DNA from: Pontederia crassipes
Taxonomy: Eukaryota > Streptophyta > Magnoliopsida > Commelinales > Pontederiaceae
Assembly: GCA_030549335.1 (NCBI GenBank)
Contig: CM060194.1
Span: 61,470,547-61,534,546 of the forward strand
DNA: 64,000 bases
Direction: 5' to 3'
In this document: positions 48,926 through 61,061 of the stretch, piece by piece
Layout: each line of letters opens with the position of its first letter
Numbering within the stretch: the first letter of the stretch is position 1
Program-made: the position numbers and the translations under genes
The notes under the pieces: generated by a model
The model's database searches: none
What the model was told of the DNA's origin: nothing
The model's input: only the letters and a program-made list of their open reading frames with translations

Positions 48926-49153
48926 CTCTGCCTGCTGGTGGCCTTGGTTCCGCTCGCGTTCGCCGCGGTGAGATGCTGCCGGCGTCGTGAAACAAGAGGG
49001 CCGTATTGGACTTGGGCTGTTTTAGTTAGCCTTTTAAGTTGGGCCTTTTGTCGAATAAAATTAGCATTCCATTTTTTTCTTTATTAGTATTATAAAATGG
49101 ATTGATTAATACACCTGTTGACCTCAACCATTTTATTTGAAAGATGTCGATAA

Positions 49154-49679
49154 TTATTTTATGAATTTAATGGGCACGTGCTCCCTACGTGACCGTCGGA
49201 TCCAGGATCTACGATAGATTTAAAAAGGTGTGGTTCACTGTAGCACAGTCTTGGTTGGAGGACGATTTGGAGGGTGGTGGTGACTTGGGCCGATGTCTCT
49301 CAGGCGAGGCGGCGAGGCGATCACGCATCGAGATGGCGTGGCAAGGCAGCGAGACGACGACATGGCAATGGCAAGGCGGCGAGATGGCGGCCGTGAGGTA
49401 GCGAGATGGCAGCGGCGAGGCAAGCCGAGATGGTGTGGTTAGATGCATGGCAGCGCCCAGGAGGGGAGGCGAGGGCATGGCGACGTGAGAGGCTGGTTCA
49501 GCGGCAACTTCAGCAGTGATGGCAGTGGCGACACTGAACCCGTCGTGAATAGAGAAAACACACTGAACTAGTTTCGAACCATGGTTTGCTATAATGAACC
49601 ACGCCTTTTTTTAATGAGTCTTGGATGTAGTAGCCATGTAGGGAGCATCACGCTACTTCCCATTAAATTCTTATTTTAT
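49154..49679. mobile_element. non-autonomous Mutator-like element (MULE) with 9-bp target-site duplication
   Basis: The element 49163-49670 (508 bp) starts GAATTTAATGGG and its right end reads the same in reverse complement. The terminal inverted repeats extend about 85 bp with mismatches, sharing GCTCCCTAC and GTGTGGTTCACTGTAGCA against GCGTGGTTCATTATAGCA. A perfect 9-bp duplication TTATTTTAT flanks it (49154-49162 and 49671-49679), the MULE hallmark. The interior (about 49260-49520) is GC- and purine-rich with recurring GCGAGATGGC-like units. No transposase. It lies in the shared upstream region between the PORR and MYB genes. Confidence 0.9.
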
Positions 49680-50761
49680 CATTTGAGATAAGTTTTTTCG
49701 GTCCTTTTTTAATGAAAGGTTATATATTAATAATTAAATTTTGAAAACTAATGTATCGTTAGAGAGTGATCTCACGTGATGACATGCACGTCAATAGACA
49801 TGAAAATATCGAAAATAAATAAATAGGATAAGTTTTTTCTTTTTTTTATTAATCTTCTTCAAAAGCTATAAAAAAAGTTATAATGAGCTTATAATGTTCT
49901 TATCGGGCCCGAGTTAGTTTGAGTTTAATAATGAAATTTCTGATAATCTAACTCGGCCGTCGCGGGAGAGTTTTGGTCAAGCGGGTTCCGACAAAAAAGA
50001 ATTCTAGCATTGTTCCTTTTTCATGCATATTTTTAACATTAAAATTTGTAAAGAACAAATAAATAGAAGGTAAAAAGATGCATGTACCTGCAAAGCTAAA
50101 CGTGATCGTAAGCATATAATTACATAAACAATTTGATATTGCAAAATTCTAATTGTAGATGTCCAAGAAATGAGGTGCAGACATGCACGCAATCATTTTG
50201 GACGGGCTCTCTTATTCCATTCCAGTCGCCATCACAGACGGAATTAGCCGATAAGGCTTCAGAACTAGTTAAAAAAAAGGTCCCAGATTGCATTGCAATC
50301 GTCTCATTAAGATGATTTCACGTTATCACCTGTTGGTTAATTCAGCTACTAGAGAATTAAATTTGGAAAAAAAAATACAAAGTGACAGATTATATCTCAT
50401 CACAAACGTGCAATTCTGAGTTATCAGACGGTAATGAAAAAAAAAAGCTAAAAATCACAGACATTAAACACGATGCTTTAACATTTATCATATTGTTTAT
50501 ATGTATGGTTTGGGAAGAAGTGGGTCCCACTTCGACTGTGAGCAAAGAAGTGGCAAGAGGCGGACGCACCTGAATGTTTCATTCCCTGACGAGGCAGTCA
50601 ACAAGGGGAATGGGAAGAAGGGTTGACCATACCAATCGAGTGAGCAACCTGTTTCTGAGTCCCATGCATGCAACAAAAGTGTTTGAATATTTTATATTTG
50701 GTGTAAAAACAATTCACGCTTTGTGGACCTCCCTCCCTTTCTCTCTCCTAGTTAGTGACTC
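49680..50761. other. upstream region of the MYB80-like gene
   Basis: AT-rich. No separate gene supported. Confidence 0.4.
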
Positions 50762-50769
50762 TATATATA
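50762..50769 (+). promoter_or_regulatory. TATA box of the MYB80-like gene
   Basis: TATATATA in the context ACTCTATATATAGG, 134 bp upstream of the start codon, implying a leader of about 100 nt. Confidence 0.6.
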
Positions 50770-50895
50770 GGTAACTAAAGCATGAACCAAATAATTTATA
50801 ATCATCATCTGATCAGCTAATACCTGTGCCAAGTGGTGCTTAGAGTCTCCGCCAAAAAGCTGTGTTAAAAAAAAAAGACAAGAGGGCAGCGGAAG

Positions 50896-52070
50896 ATGGG
50901 GAGAATTCCATGCTGTGAGAAGGACAACGTCAAGAAAGGCCAGTGGACACCCGAAGAAGACAACAAGCTCGCGTCTTACATCGCCCAACATGGCACGCGC
51001 AACTGGCGCCTCATCCCCAAAAACGCTGGTAAACAATTGACAAGTCCTTTAACCCCACACAGACGCAGCTACGCGTATGAGTTGTATGAGCTGTAGCAGT
51101 AGTAGTAGTGCGCCCATATTGATGTATATTAATCATATATTTGCGATGGAATCGACAGGGTTGCAGAGATGTGGGAAGAGTTGTCGCCTTAGATGGACCA
51201 ACTACCTTCGCCCGGACCTCAAGCATGGGGAGTTCTCGGCCATGGAGGAAGAGACCATTGTCAAGCTCCATTCCGTCGTTGGCAACAGGCATGCAAGATT
51301 GATATTTAATTGTTTGCATGCATGCATTATAGATCACATCTCATCAGATAATTACTTAATATAAGATTATCACTAGCTGTACGGTGATTAAGAAGGACCT
51401 GGTGCATGCGTTAATTACCTGCAGGTGGGCGCTGATAGCAGGACAATTACCAGGACGGACTGACAACGATGTGAAGAACCACTGGAACACCAAGCTGAAG
51501 AAGAAGCTGTCCGGGATGGGGATCGACCCCATAACGCACAAGCCCTTCTCACACCTCATGGCGGAAATCGCCACCACGCTGCAACCTCCCCAGGTCGCCC
51601 ACCTCGCCGACGCAGCCCTCGGCTGCTTCAAGGACGAGATGCTCCACCTCCTCACGAGGAAGCATGCGGACCTTTCCTCTGCGACGGCCTACAAGCTGGA
51701 TGGCGAGAGCAGTGACGGGAAGAAGCAAGAGGTCGTCGTCGATAAGAGGATAAACATGGTGGCGGGCATCTCGGGCGACAACGCAAAGAGCATTGCTACT
51801 AAGTTAGAGAAGCCTTGGGATCATGTGGTGAGCAGCTCTCTTGCCGCAGCGGCATCCGGTGGCAGCGACGACGTCGGGTTGTGCGAGGGCTACAGGGCGA
51901 TGGTTGACGGGTTCCCATTATACGACGAGTTGTCGTATGGCTACGATGGTTTTGGCTCCATGGAGGAGAACGAGGGCGGGAAGGATGAGAGGAAGGGCGG
52001 CGCCACTACGCTCAATTCTTCGGATTCCGTCTTCTGGGACTTATCTAATGACTTGATGAATTCTTTTTAG
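50896..52070 (+). CDS. MYB80: R2R3-MYB transcription factor, MYB80 type
   Basis: Three exons, 50896-51028, 51159-51288 and 51425-52070, give 302 residues. The start [20 protein letters not shown] is the MYB80 N-terminus. R2 (about 14-61) and R3 (about 67-112) carry the spaced tryptophans (W in [20 protein letters not shown]3 [20 protein letters not shown]). The diagnostic MYB80 block [40 protein letters not shown] and [12 protein letters not shown] follows, and the end [13 protein letters not shown] matches the family's acidic C-terminus. In Arabidopsis MYB80 (older name MYB103) controls tapetum degeneration and pollen wall formation. Intron positions are the standard MYB ones, but intron 2 begins with GC instead of GT. 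In R3 the segment [20 protein letters not shown] differs slightly from the usual form. AATAAA lies just after the stop. Confidence 0.94.
51289..51424 (+). other. GC-AG intron in the MYB80-like gene
   Basis: Exon 2 must end CAACAG (51288) to give the conserved GNRW junction, and the next bases are GCATGC. The acceptor CTGCAG at 51419-51424 is standard. No GT within a few bases keeps GNRW intact, so the donor is GC. Confidence 0.8.
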
Positions 52071-55000
52071 TGAAATAAAGGTAAAAAAGCGTATTGACCG
52101 CTTACTCGTATTTTTCAAAAAATAAATGTTTATGTTAAATATATATTTTTCCGATGTTCATTATCATGAAGGTATCAAATCGATCAAGATATTCTATTAG
52201 TTTTAAAAGAAATTTCTTCCGATAAAAGACAATGTTTAACGAATTTTAATCAAGAATAGCTATTAAATTTTTGTAAAAGAATTTTCGATCTTACTCTGTC
52301 CACTATTTAGTTTGTCTTTTTTTTTTTTTTTTTGATTAGTCAGTGTTGAAGCGGTGTCAACTATTATGAGTGCATTACCGTAGGTTGAAGATCGATCAAG
52401 TTCAATTAATATGATTAGATCATCTCAAAGTTGCATATGACATGACATTCTCAATAAAAAAAATTATATATTCACAATACATCGAATTCAAGGTTTTGTC
52501 ATTCCGTTGTAATTCCCTGTTGATCTTTTATTTTGTAGACTACTAATATCTTTGCAAGTGTTGATCCCAAATGTCCTAATACAATTCAGACGTATCATCT
52601 CACATTGGCTACAGAAGCTTATGCTGGAACTAGTCGCAAAGTTTATGTTAGAAGCCAGATATTCTAATGCACACAATTCAAATCCCAAAGGAGGACATCC
52701 TTCAAGTAATTGTGTTACGAAAAGAGTGAGAGAGATCGCACAAACATAAAAAAATACAGAGATTTATGATGTTTATTTTAAATCAGGCTCTATCCTCGAG
52801 TGACAACGGTTCTTTTTTATATGGAATAATGATGATTATAAAGATATGTCTATGTTTGGATCATTACGGAGTTTATATAAACACTCCATTATACAGATGA
52901 TAGGAATTAAATACAAATTGCGATTTCAAATTAATTTTTCGAAAATAGAACACCTATTTTGTGATAAGAAAATAAATTAATTTTGAATCACATGCAGAAT
53001 ACCTCATAAAATTTTCGCCTGCACCATCGCAAGGAAGGATTCCCTTAGACTCTCATTAGGCTCGCTGACCGGACAGCGAGACCCCGTAGAAAAAATCTAC
53101 TAAAACGCCTGACTAAATAGATGGACCACATAGAGTTATAACTAAATCTAAATTCAAGACATTATCAACATATTGAAAGAATACAAACAACCTTCATCCG
53201 ATGACATGACACAAAGAACAAAAGAACTCAATAGCATCGTTTGAAACATAATCAAACAAAAAAATTAATTAGGCATAAGAGATCTTAAGCTACAATTAAC
53301 ACCAGCATATATACATACTTGGCAAACTTTAGTTGGGGGCCTATTTAGTATTGACCAACAAAGAAGCTCTATGGTCACAAGTTATGCATGGCAAGTACAG
53401 ATCGTGCTTTAGCTATAGACTTTTACTACAACAATCGCAAAGTGATTCCTGACCACGGATGGGAGTTCAGACGACCTAGACCAAGATATATATCGCAAGG
53501 AGCATGTTAGTTTATGAGCAATATATTATTAGCTAATTTCTAGACAGATGTTGGATCTGCAACCACATGTATCAGTTGTCAAGATCGACATATGGCCCCT
53601 TCAACTGAGCAAAAAATGTAGTGGTCTTCACGGACGGGTTGGATCCACCTGGAAACTCAACCCGTCAGATCGGTACGATTTGAATTTTTCCTCGAGTTGA
53701 ACCGATATTTTTTTATTTTACTTCAAGCTTATATCTATTCTAAAAATTAAATAAATCAGAAAAAAATTATTTAATTATGAAATAAATATGAAGTAATGTT
53801 TTTTATTATAATAATAAAAAAATAAAGAAAAAATAAAATAGTGGTGGAATGACTCGATCACCTTGCCTTGATTTAATCCGATTTAAACTTGATCCGATTC
53901 AATTCAAACTTGATCACTCAAATTTGATTCAACTCGATTCGAATTGGATCTCATGTTAAAATCAAGTTCAACCCAATTGACTTGATCCGACCAATTGGGT
54001 GGATCGAGTGGAGTTTAAGTCCGGGTGTGAAATTTGGATTCGGGTTGAGTCAAATTCGTTCCGTGAGCGTTCTTAAAAAGTTCTTTGTCTCTAAGGATGA
54101 TTAGATCAGCCTAAGCAACATCTTGACGAGGAGATTAAAAATATAGAATTGGAATGGTTCACACAAAATTCTTTTTATGGCGCACGTGAAGATCCTCAAA
54201 GATTAATTCTTTGCCCTCAACTGAACCACCGATGGCTTCAAGAAAATCTAAGCGCACAAAAGGAGTCTCACAAAACTAAATAATGATGCATGCCCTTTGG
54301 AACAACATGCTGGATCGATGCTTTTGGAGATGGAAGTGCAGTGGCATATTCGATACATCGTTTATCCCCTCTCAGAAGGAAAGTGCAGACAATACTACTC
54401 AAGCAAAATGATAGCACAACCGCCTGTGTGCCACACCATTTGCATTCGACGACAAGCATTGGAGGGTGCTCCCAAAGGTTCGATACAAATTATGTAACAT
54501 CAATGTTTAGTTATACGTGGGCACGCACCAGTGGACGTAATGTTTGCCCTAGCATTATATATCCCGAGGGATTGGAATGGAAATTGGATGGGAGGCATGA
54601 CAAACTCCTCTATGGAATTATCTATTCTCCCCTATAAGTAGAACTCCAAGCTGTTAATTACTTGCATAATAAGAACTGCTGACCCCATACGATATAGTTT
54701 AGAATTGCTGACTCCAATTTACCCACAAGATGTGCGAGATCAAGTTCTGCCCAACTGACAAGTTGATCGGATCCTTGTGTAACTAAGGCCTTAGGCTTCT
54801 TCACTCATAAAAGAATATTCATTCATCTTAATTAATGGTTAAGAATGACATTCACCATAAGTAATATAATTATATAATTTTTACCAATATACCCTTAAAC
54901 AAAAGAATTATATTTAGATATATAAATTATTTTTAACTTCATAAACTTAAATCATAAATATGTATATTTTCACTCATAAAATTAAAATTTATAAAATAAT

Positions 55001-57500
55001 TAATATTTTTTTAATAGGATAATAATTAACTAATATTTATTTGATTATTTTTTTAATTTATTTAATTATTAATATAAATTATTTAATGTGTTTTAATATT
55101 TATTTAAATAAAATTATAAAGAATAAACGTGAAAAGTAAAATTAAAAAGTTGCTAACTCATGTGATAATATGGATTATCTCATCTTCTATAGGCAATGTG
55201 AATTGTTTGGATAATGCAGATTAAAATATAATTCTAAAAAAGTATAATAGATCTAAAAATTATAATTATAATTATTTTCACATACTTTATTTTATTTAAA
55301 ATTATAATTCTCAGAATTTGTTGTTGAAAAGTTAAAGTATTAGTTTAGAAAATATTTTTTCACATTTTTTTAAAAATATAATAGATCAAATAAACTATAT
55401 TGATTTTAACTATGTGGTACATGTAAGATAAGTTTCACTTGTTATTATTAACTTTAGTTATGACGTAAAATATTGATTTTGATAATTGCACTTTAGTGAT
55501 GACATAAAATCTTAAAAAATCGAATAATATGTATAGTGAAATCCAAATATAATTTTCAAACCATAATTTTGCATGAGGTAAATATTTTGCAAAAGTTAAA
55601 TTATTTGTATATGAGAAATTAAAGTTGAGCCCAAATAATATGCAAAATTGATGAAATATTATAATTTTGTCTTTGTATCATTTAATCATATATCAAATAT
55701 TGATGATCAGAATAGTCTTTATACTTGATGCGACTCAAAAGAAAATACAAATATTTTTTTTGACGATTATTTACTCGAGTTTTGTAACATATCATACGAA
55801 GATGGTATATGTGATTAAATTTGATTAAACTTAACTATATTCGTGTAGCTTTTCGTGTGAAAGACGTGTAAGTGACTCTATACGTACTTTTTATTATTTT
55901 TTATATTTTTTATAAAATATAAATCATCAACAATGATTATATTTATTATTTTTAAAATTTTACGACTATTATCATTCATAATAGACATAATTTTTTTATA
56001 ACTTATTATGTTATAAAATTATTTTTTTTATTATTATCTATAATAATTTAAAGAAAGATATCGAAAAAATATGTATAAAATTACTTGACACGTATTTGAT
56101 ATGCGCATTAAATATATATATGATTAACTAATTAATGAAAGCAAATTTTCTATGCTTTCTTCGACTTTATTATATAAATAAATAAACCATATGTCAAGTA
56201 TACTCCTGACTGAAAAAGTTTGGAAAGTTAATTAAGAAAAGATCCCAATTTAAACAAAAATATCCCAAACTTTTACCATATATACACTACACGTATGTAA
56301 TTTTAAGCTTTCATGATTTTGTTTCGTGGATGTTTTTTTTTTAAGGTTTAAGTTTTGTCTTATCGCCCAACAACATTACTCCATGGCGTTCGCCCTGTTG
56401 TCAAAATAATATACGGCTATCATTTGGTTGTCATATTACTTGTATTTTTTTGTTCAATCATTTGGTAAGATGTAGGTGTCACTCTCATCATGCAATGCAA
56501 AGCCATATGAGACGAACACCTTCCAATGGGAGCATCCATGCATCTAATTTTCTAGTTAATTAATTAGTTGGAACAATCATATCAATGATGAGGGTCACAT
56601 TTCTACAAATTATCCGATCTTGCAACTTATTTACTACAAGTCAAATATTAATATGATCCTCCAATCATATTATTTACACATGGCATAAGAAAAGTACATA
56701 TGGACCATGCTACCCTGATACCACAAATATTTACTTTTAATTTGAAATTTAAGAAATTAATTTCTCTACCAAGGTAACCGGATTATCAAAAGTGGGCCAA
56801 GAATTTCGTAAAAAAAAATCTCTTCCGCACAAAGAAAAAGAAATAGTGAAAAGTAAGATAATAGGTAGATCTAGCATATTGCCAATTGCTACAACTGTTT
56901 TTTGCACAAATAAAAAATTACAAAATTAATGATCAATAGTAAAGTATTAGATCGACAAATTAATAAAATTGAGTTTCAAAATAGTTGCACCATCAAATTA
57001 TGAACATTTCAGGTTCGAATTATATATGTTATAGTTAACAAAAAAAACTTAGAAGTTGAATAAAAAAATCATAATTTCATATAACAAACAATTAGTTCAA
57101 GGAAAATAGGGTAAAACGGAAACTTTAACAATCCAATAATACTCCAATTTAAAAATACACTTTCGATTCAAAGTTGTAAGCAATCTATTTTCGTTTAAAA
57201 TAAGTCACGCATTTTCTTATCGAAATAAACAATTCCAACTTGGTTGATAATAGTTGTGCAACATATTCGTACTTTTATTCTTCTCCCCAAATTTTTTGCC
57301 TCGTAGTTTCATAACACTCTAATTCGCAAAATAATAAATTTTGATTAAATTAATAACTTTTAAAAATTAGATCCAATACTATTAGGAACGTGAGCACTAT
57401 TTCCCCCTTGTGCTCCCCAATTCAAACGTCATTTTTTTCCTTTCCATTTTTTTTAAATATCAGGAAATGATAAGTTATCCCGCAACTCCTCCGACCCGAC
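52071..57500. other. 5.4-kb intergenic region without a supported gene
   Basis: Mostly AT-rich. 53630-54070 contains many GATCCGA, CAACCCG and ACTCGATTC phrases flanking an AT-rich centre, resembling the GC-centred non-autonomous repeat at 23.1-24.5 kb in style, but I could not align them. 54290-54640 is GC-richer with a 115-codon plus frame of no recognised family. An A/T run sits at 52316-52334. Confidence 0.35.
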
Positions 57501-58466
57501 TTGTTACCAACCAACACTTGTCTTTGCAATTAATTTCTCCACCCAACTCTTTGCAAATACCACCGTCTCTCCCTCTCTCTCTCCTCTCTCTCTCTCATCT
57601 CTCATCTCTTTGCCGCGTTCTTCTGCGTTTGGGAAGAATAATCCTGGATTATTTCTCTTGATTCCACCTCCTTGTCTGGGTAATCCGGCCATTTGGCTCA
57701 ATTTCTTCTATTTCTGTCCCTTTTCGAGAAATTTGTTGAGCATTGTTGGTGATATTTGCAGGTGAATCCGTGAAGGCTGCGCTGCATCTAGTTCTCAGCT
57801 GCGGATTTCTTTTTCCGGGGGAAGGAAACGAGTGAGTGATTCCGTTTTGATTCTTCTGATATGTGTATGAGGTCGAGTCGACTTGCTCAATGTGCTTTTA
57901 GATTTATTTGGTATCGATTAATGCTGTCAGTAGTGCTTGGCTTTGTGCGTATTGATCGCCCGAATGTGGAGGGGAAAAAAAAGTGCAGCAAAAAAGGAAA
58001 GATGATCTTGAACTGTAGCACATATAGATGCTCAATCGTAGGCGCTTCTCTGATGCATTAGTGTTTTCTCTCCTCACTTGGTTGCAGTTGCTGAGTTCTT
58101 AGGTTTTACCTTTGCTGCAGATGTGATTGCTAATTTAGTGCGGAGCTGATAGTTTCTGCGTTCTTGTTGGTAAATTGGGCGTCCATGTAGGTTAATGGCT
58201 CAATTAATTTCTTGATTGATCTAAGTCGCCTGCATGCAAGGGTGCAGATCTTTGATAAATGTTGAACTAAAAATAGTCAACCAATGGTACGTGAAGTAAC
58301 GCAGAGGTGTCAAAAGGGGAGACCTAATGAATTCTAGTGGATTGTAGACGGGTTTTTTTCCCTTCTATAGGCGTTTATCTTTCATATATTTTCATTGTCA
58401 TATTCTCAAATTTCAGCCAAGTACATTAACATCTGTATTGTCATGCAGGAACCAAAGATTTCGAAC
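57501..58466 (+). other. 5' leader with intron(s) of the TLC-domain gene
   Basis: A CT-rich microsatellite (57567-57612) of the sort common in plant 5' leaders, then donor- and acceptor-like sites (for example TTTGCAG at 57756-57762, and CATGCAG ending at 58448 just before the first coding exon). At least one leader intron is likely. No upstream coding frame is convincing. Confidence 0.5.
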
Positions 58467-61061
58467 ATGGCTGTGTCGTCCTATAGGTACCAGGTGGAGG
58501 CACTGTTTAGAGATTACTTGTTGTCTGATCCCATTGTGCCATACACCTCAATACTTGCAGGCATTTTCATGTGCAAAATGGTACTATTCATGTGTTCATT
58601 TTTCTTTACCTGATGATTACTATTATGGCGGTTAAATGTTGGCTAACATAACTGAAAGCAGACATTGCGTGAGTTGGAAACATTCGTGAAAAAGAAAATG
58701 GACATTGCAAAGTTTATTTCATTATACTTTCAACCGTGTAATGAAAGCCTAATGTTTCAGGTTATTAATACACTCAGCACAAACATATCTAGTGCAACAA
58801 ATGGAAATATAACTTTATGATGTCCATATTCTTTTTTGCAAGATTGCTAATGTAAGTAAAACATGCGACAACACCAATAACTAGATCATTATATTTTCTT
58901 CCATTTCTAAACCTGTTAAAGGAAAGTGATTGATTAATGTATTACCGAAAAGCATATGACACATTCATGCATTCTCTTTAATAATCTGTTTTATGGGCAT
59001 TCAAAAACACTTTTTACTAGAGCTTTGATGGTCAAAACATTAAAAATTAATTGAAACAGCATTCGGCCAAGCAGGTCGAAATTCTCCATTTTTTTTGTCA
59101 AACTGATTTAACAAGGCAACCACCTGATAAAGTAATGTTTGGAATATCTTGTGTTATAACTAGTTAGCGCAACAGGTCTAGAAGTGAACATGTCAATTTG
59201 GTGATGTCAACTTCAGTTACAAAAATAAAGCTATTGTGTGCAGTCTTGGACCTTCTTAGCTTCCATTATCTCCTTTCAAATATCTGGTGTTTTCTTTAGT
59301 GATATATGTTATCATGTACTTGATTATGCCCGTGCAACAAAGTTGCTGAGTCATTGTGACCTTCATCCTTCAATATAGAATTATGGGAGTTGTTCTTTTG
59401 CTGCAACTGTTGTTCTACAAGGTCCCATAGCTTGTTGAACTTCTCCATCATCAATTTTTTATGCCTCACCATGTGTTATCTTTTCCAGGCATATGACCTT
59501 ACACAATTACTTAGCTCCTTTTACTTCAAGGGCTATCCTTCCCTCACAAAGATCCAAAGAGTTGAATGGAACAATAGGTAAGAAATCACAGAAATCTGAT
59601 ATGCCCGTTATATACTCATTTGACAATAATTTGAATTCACTTCACAGGGGGATGTCCAGTGCTCATGCCATTTATATCACAACAATGTCGATATACTTAG
59701 TATTCTTCTCAGATCTGTTTTCTGATGCCAACAAGGGGCTAATTACACTCCAAAGAACAAATCTCTCCACGTTTACCTTGGGGGTAATGTCTGCCGATCG
59801 TTTTATCAGTTTTCCATTAGTTTTTTAAGACAAGGCTTCCTAATGCCTTCAGGTGATGATGGATTTTTGTGTTTGACAGGTTTCTGTTGGATATTTTATT
59901 ACAGATCTTGGAATGATGTTTTGGCTTTATCCTTCCCTTGGTGGAATGGAATATGTAAGTCTGTAGCTTGAAACTCAATTAGACCTTTGACATTTCTTTT
60001 ATTTCGTCCTTGTATTAACTTGTTACTTCTCATGCGGTCTGTTAATCTGCTCGGAAAATGCTGTGCAGTTCTCACGTCTCTTAATATTACTATTATTAAT
60101 TGAACTAAACGAGAAACTATTAAGTTTACTTACCCACGATGTAAATACTGCTTTTCCAGGTTATCCATCACATGTTAGCTTTAATTGCAATAACGTACAC
60201 CATACTATCTGGAGAAGCACAGCTGTATACTTTCATGGTCCTCATCTCCGAAATGACTACGCCTGAGATCAATATGAGATGGTAATTTGTCCATTGTTAA
60301 ATAGATTATGTCGATGTAGATATTGTTTAGAGGTTTTCTATTTAACTGTGACAGCTTCCTTTCTATTTGAAGGTTCCTTGACACTGCTGGAAAGAAGAGA
60401 TCTAATGCTTATCTTGTTAATGGTGTTCTTATATTCTTTGGATGGCTAGTAAGTGTTTCATTAACCTTCTTCTAATCAGGCAATTTTCATTTGAGAAGTC
60501 TACTCTGAAATGAAGTTGGGTAAATCATCAATCACATCCTTGGATGATTTTGAACATTGTGGATGATATTTATATCATAGATAGAGGAGCCGAACAAAAA
60601 AAAAGTGAGGGCAAGCAAGAAACCTAACAAAAGAAAAATATTAAGAATCTGATGTAACCTTGCTAACTCCAACTTTCTGTATAGTTATAAAGCTCGAAGG
60701 TATTATCTTCAGATGTCTGCCTTTTTCTTATGACTCTTGGTTTGCCCTCCTTGTTCATCAGTGTTTTAAGTTAAAAGTGATCCTAACCTTGCAGGCTGCA
60801 AGAATACTTTTATTCATCTACTTGTTCTACCACATTTATCTGCACTATGATCAGGTATGACATTTCTTCTTCTTCTCCAAGGATCTAAATTGTTTACAAC
60901 AATTTTACCATCTATTATATGTACTACATGTGCAACAGGTCAAGCAGATGCATACATTTGGTTACCTCCTAATTTTGCTGGTACCAGTGGCTTTGTTTGT
61001 CATGAACTTATTGTGGTTTCGGAAGATATTGAAAGGCCTTAAGAAGACATTAGCCAAGTGA
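58467..61061 (+). CDS. TLC (TRAM/LAG1/CLN8) domain membrane protein
   Basis: Eight coding exons, 58467-58580, 59489-59577, 59648-59783, 59880-59954, 60160-60281, 60373-60448, 60795-60854 and 60939-61061, all join in frame to 264 residues. Family features in order: YLLSDPIVPYTSILAG, AYDLTQLLSSFYFKGYPSL, KIQRVEWNNRG, SSAHAIYITTMSIYLVFFSD, VSVGYFITDLGMMFWLYPSL, EYVIHHMLAL with the paired histidines (141-142), GEAQLYTFMVLISEMTTPEI, NMRWFLDTAGKK, then two more hydrophobic segments and the C-terminus GLKKTLAK. About seven membrane spans are expected. It matches the TLCD4/TMEM56-like plant group (Arabidopsis At1g31300 and At4g19645), not ceramide synthases, which carry a longer Lag1 motif. Function in plants is not established; roles in membrane lipid composition or trafficking are inferred. 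Confidence 0.93.

Noticed and set aside
47594-48971. Plus-strand frames over the PORR gene
   Set aside because: Antisense shadows; the minus-strand frame carries the whole PORR domain.
54290-54637. 115-codon plus-strand frame in a GC-richer patch
   Set aside because: No recognised family, no splice context; noted only as a possible relic.
56960-57030. GGTTCGAAT resembling a tRNA B box
   Set aside because: No matching A box, acceptor stem or anticodon arm could be found around it.
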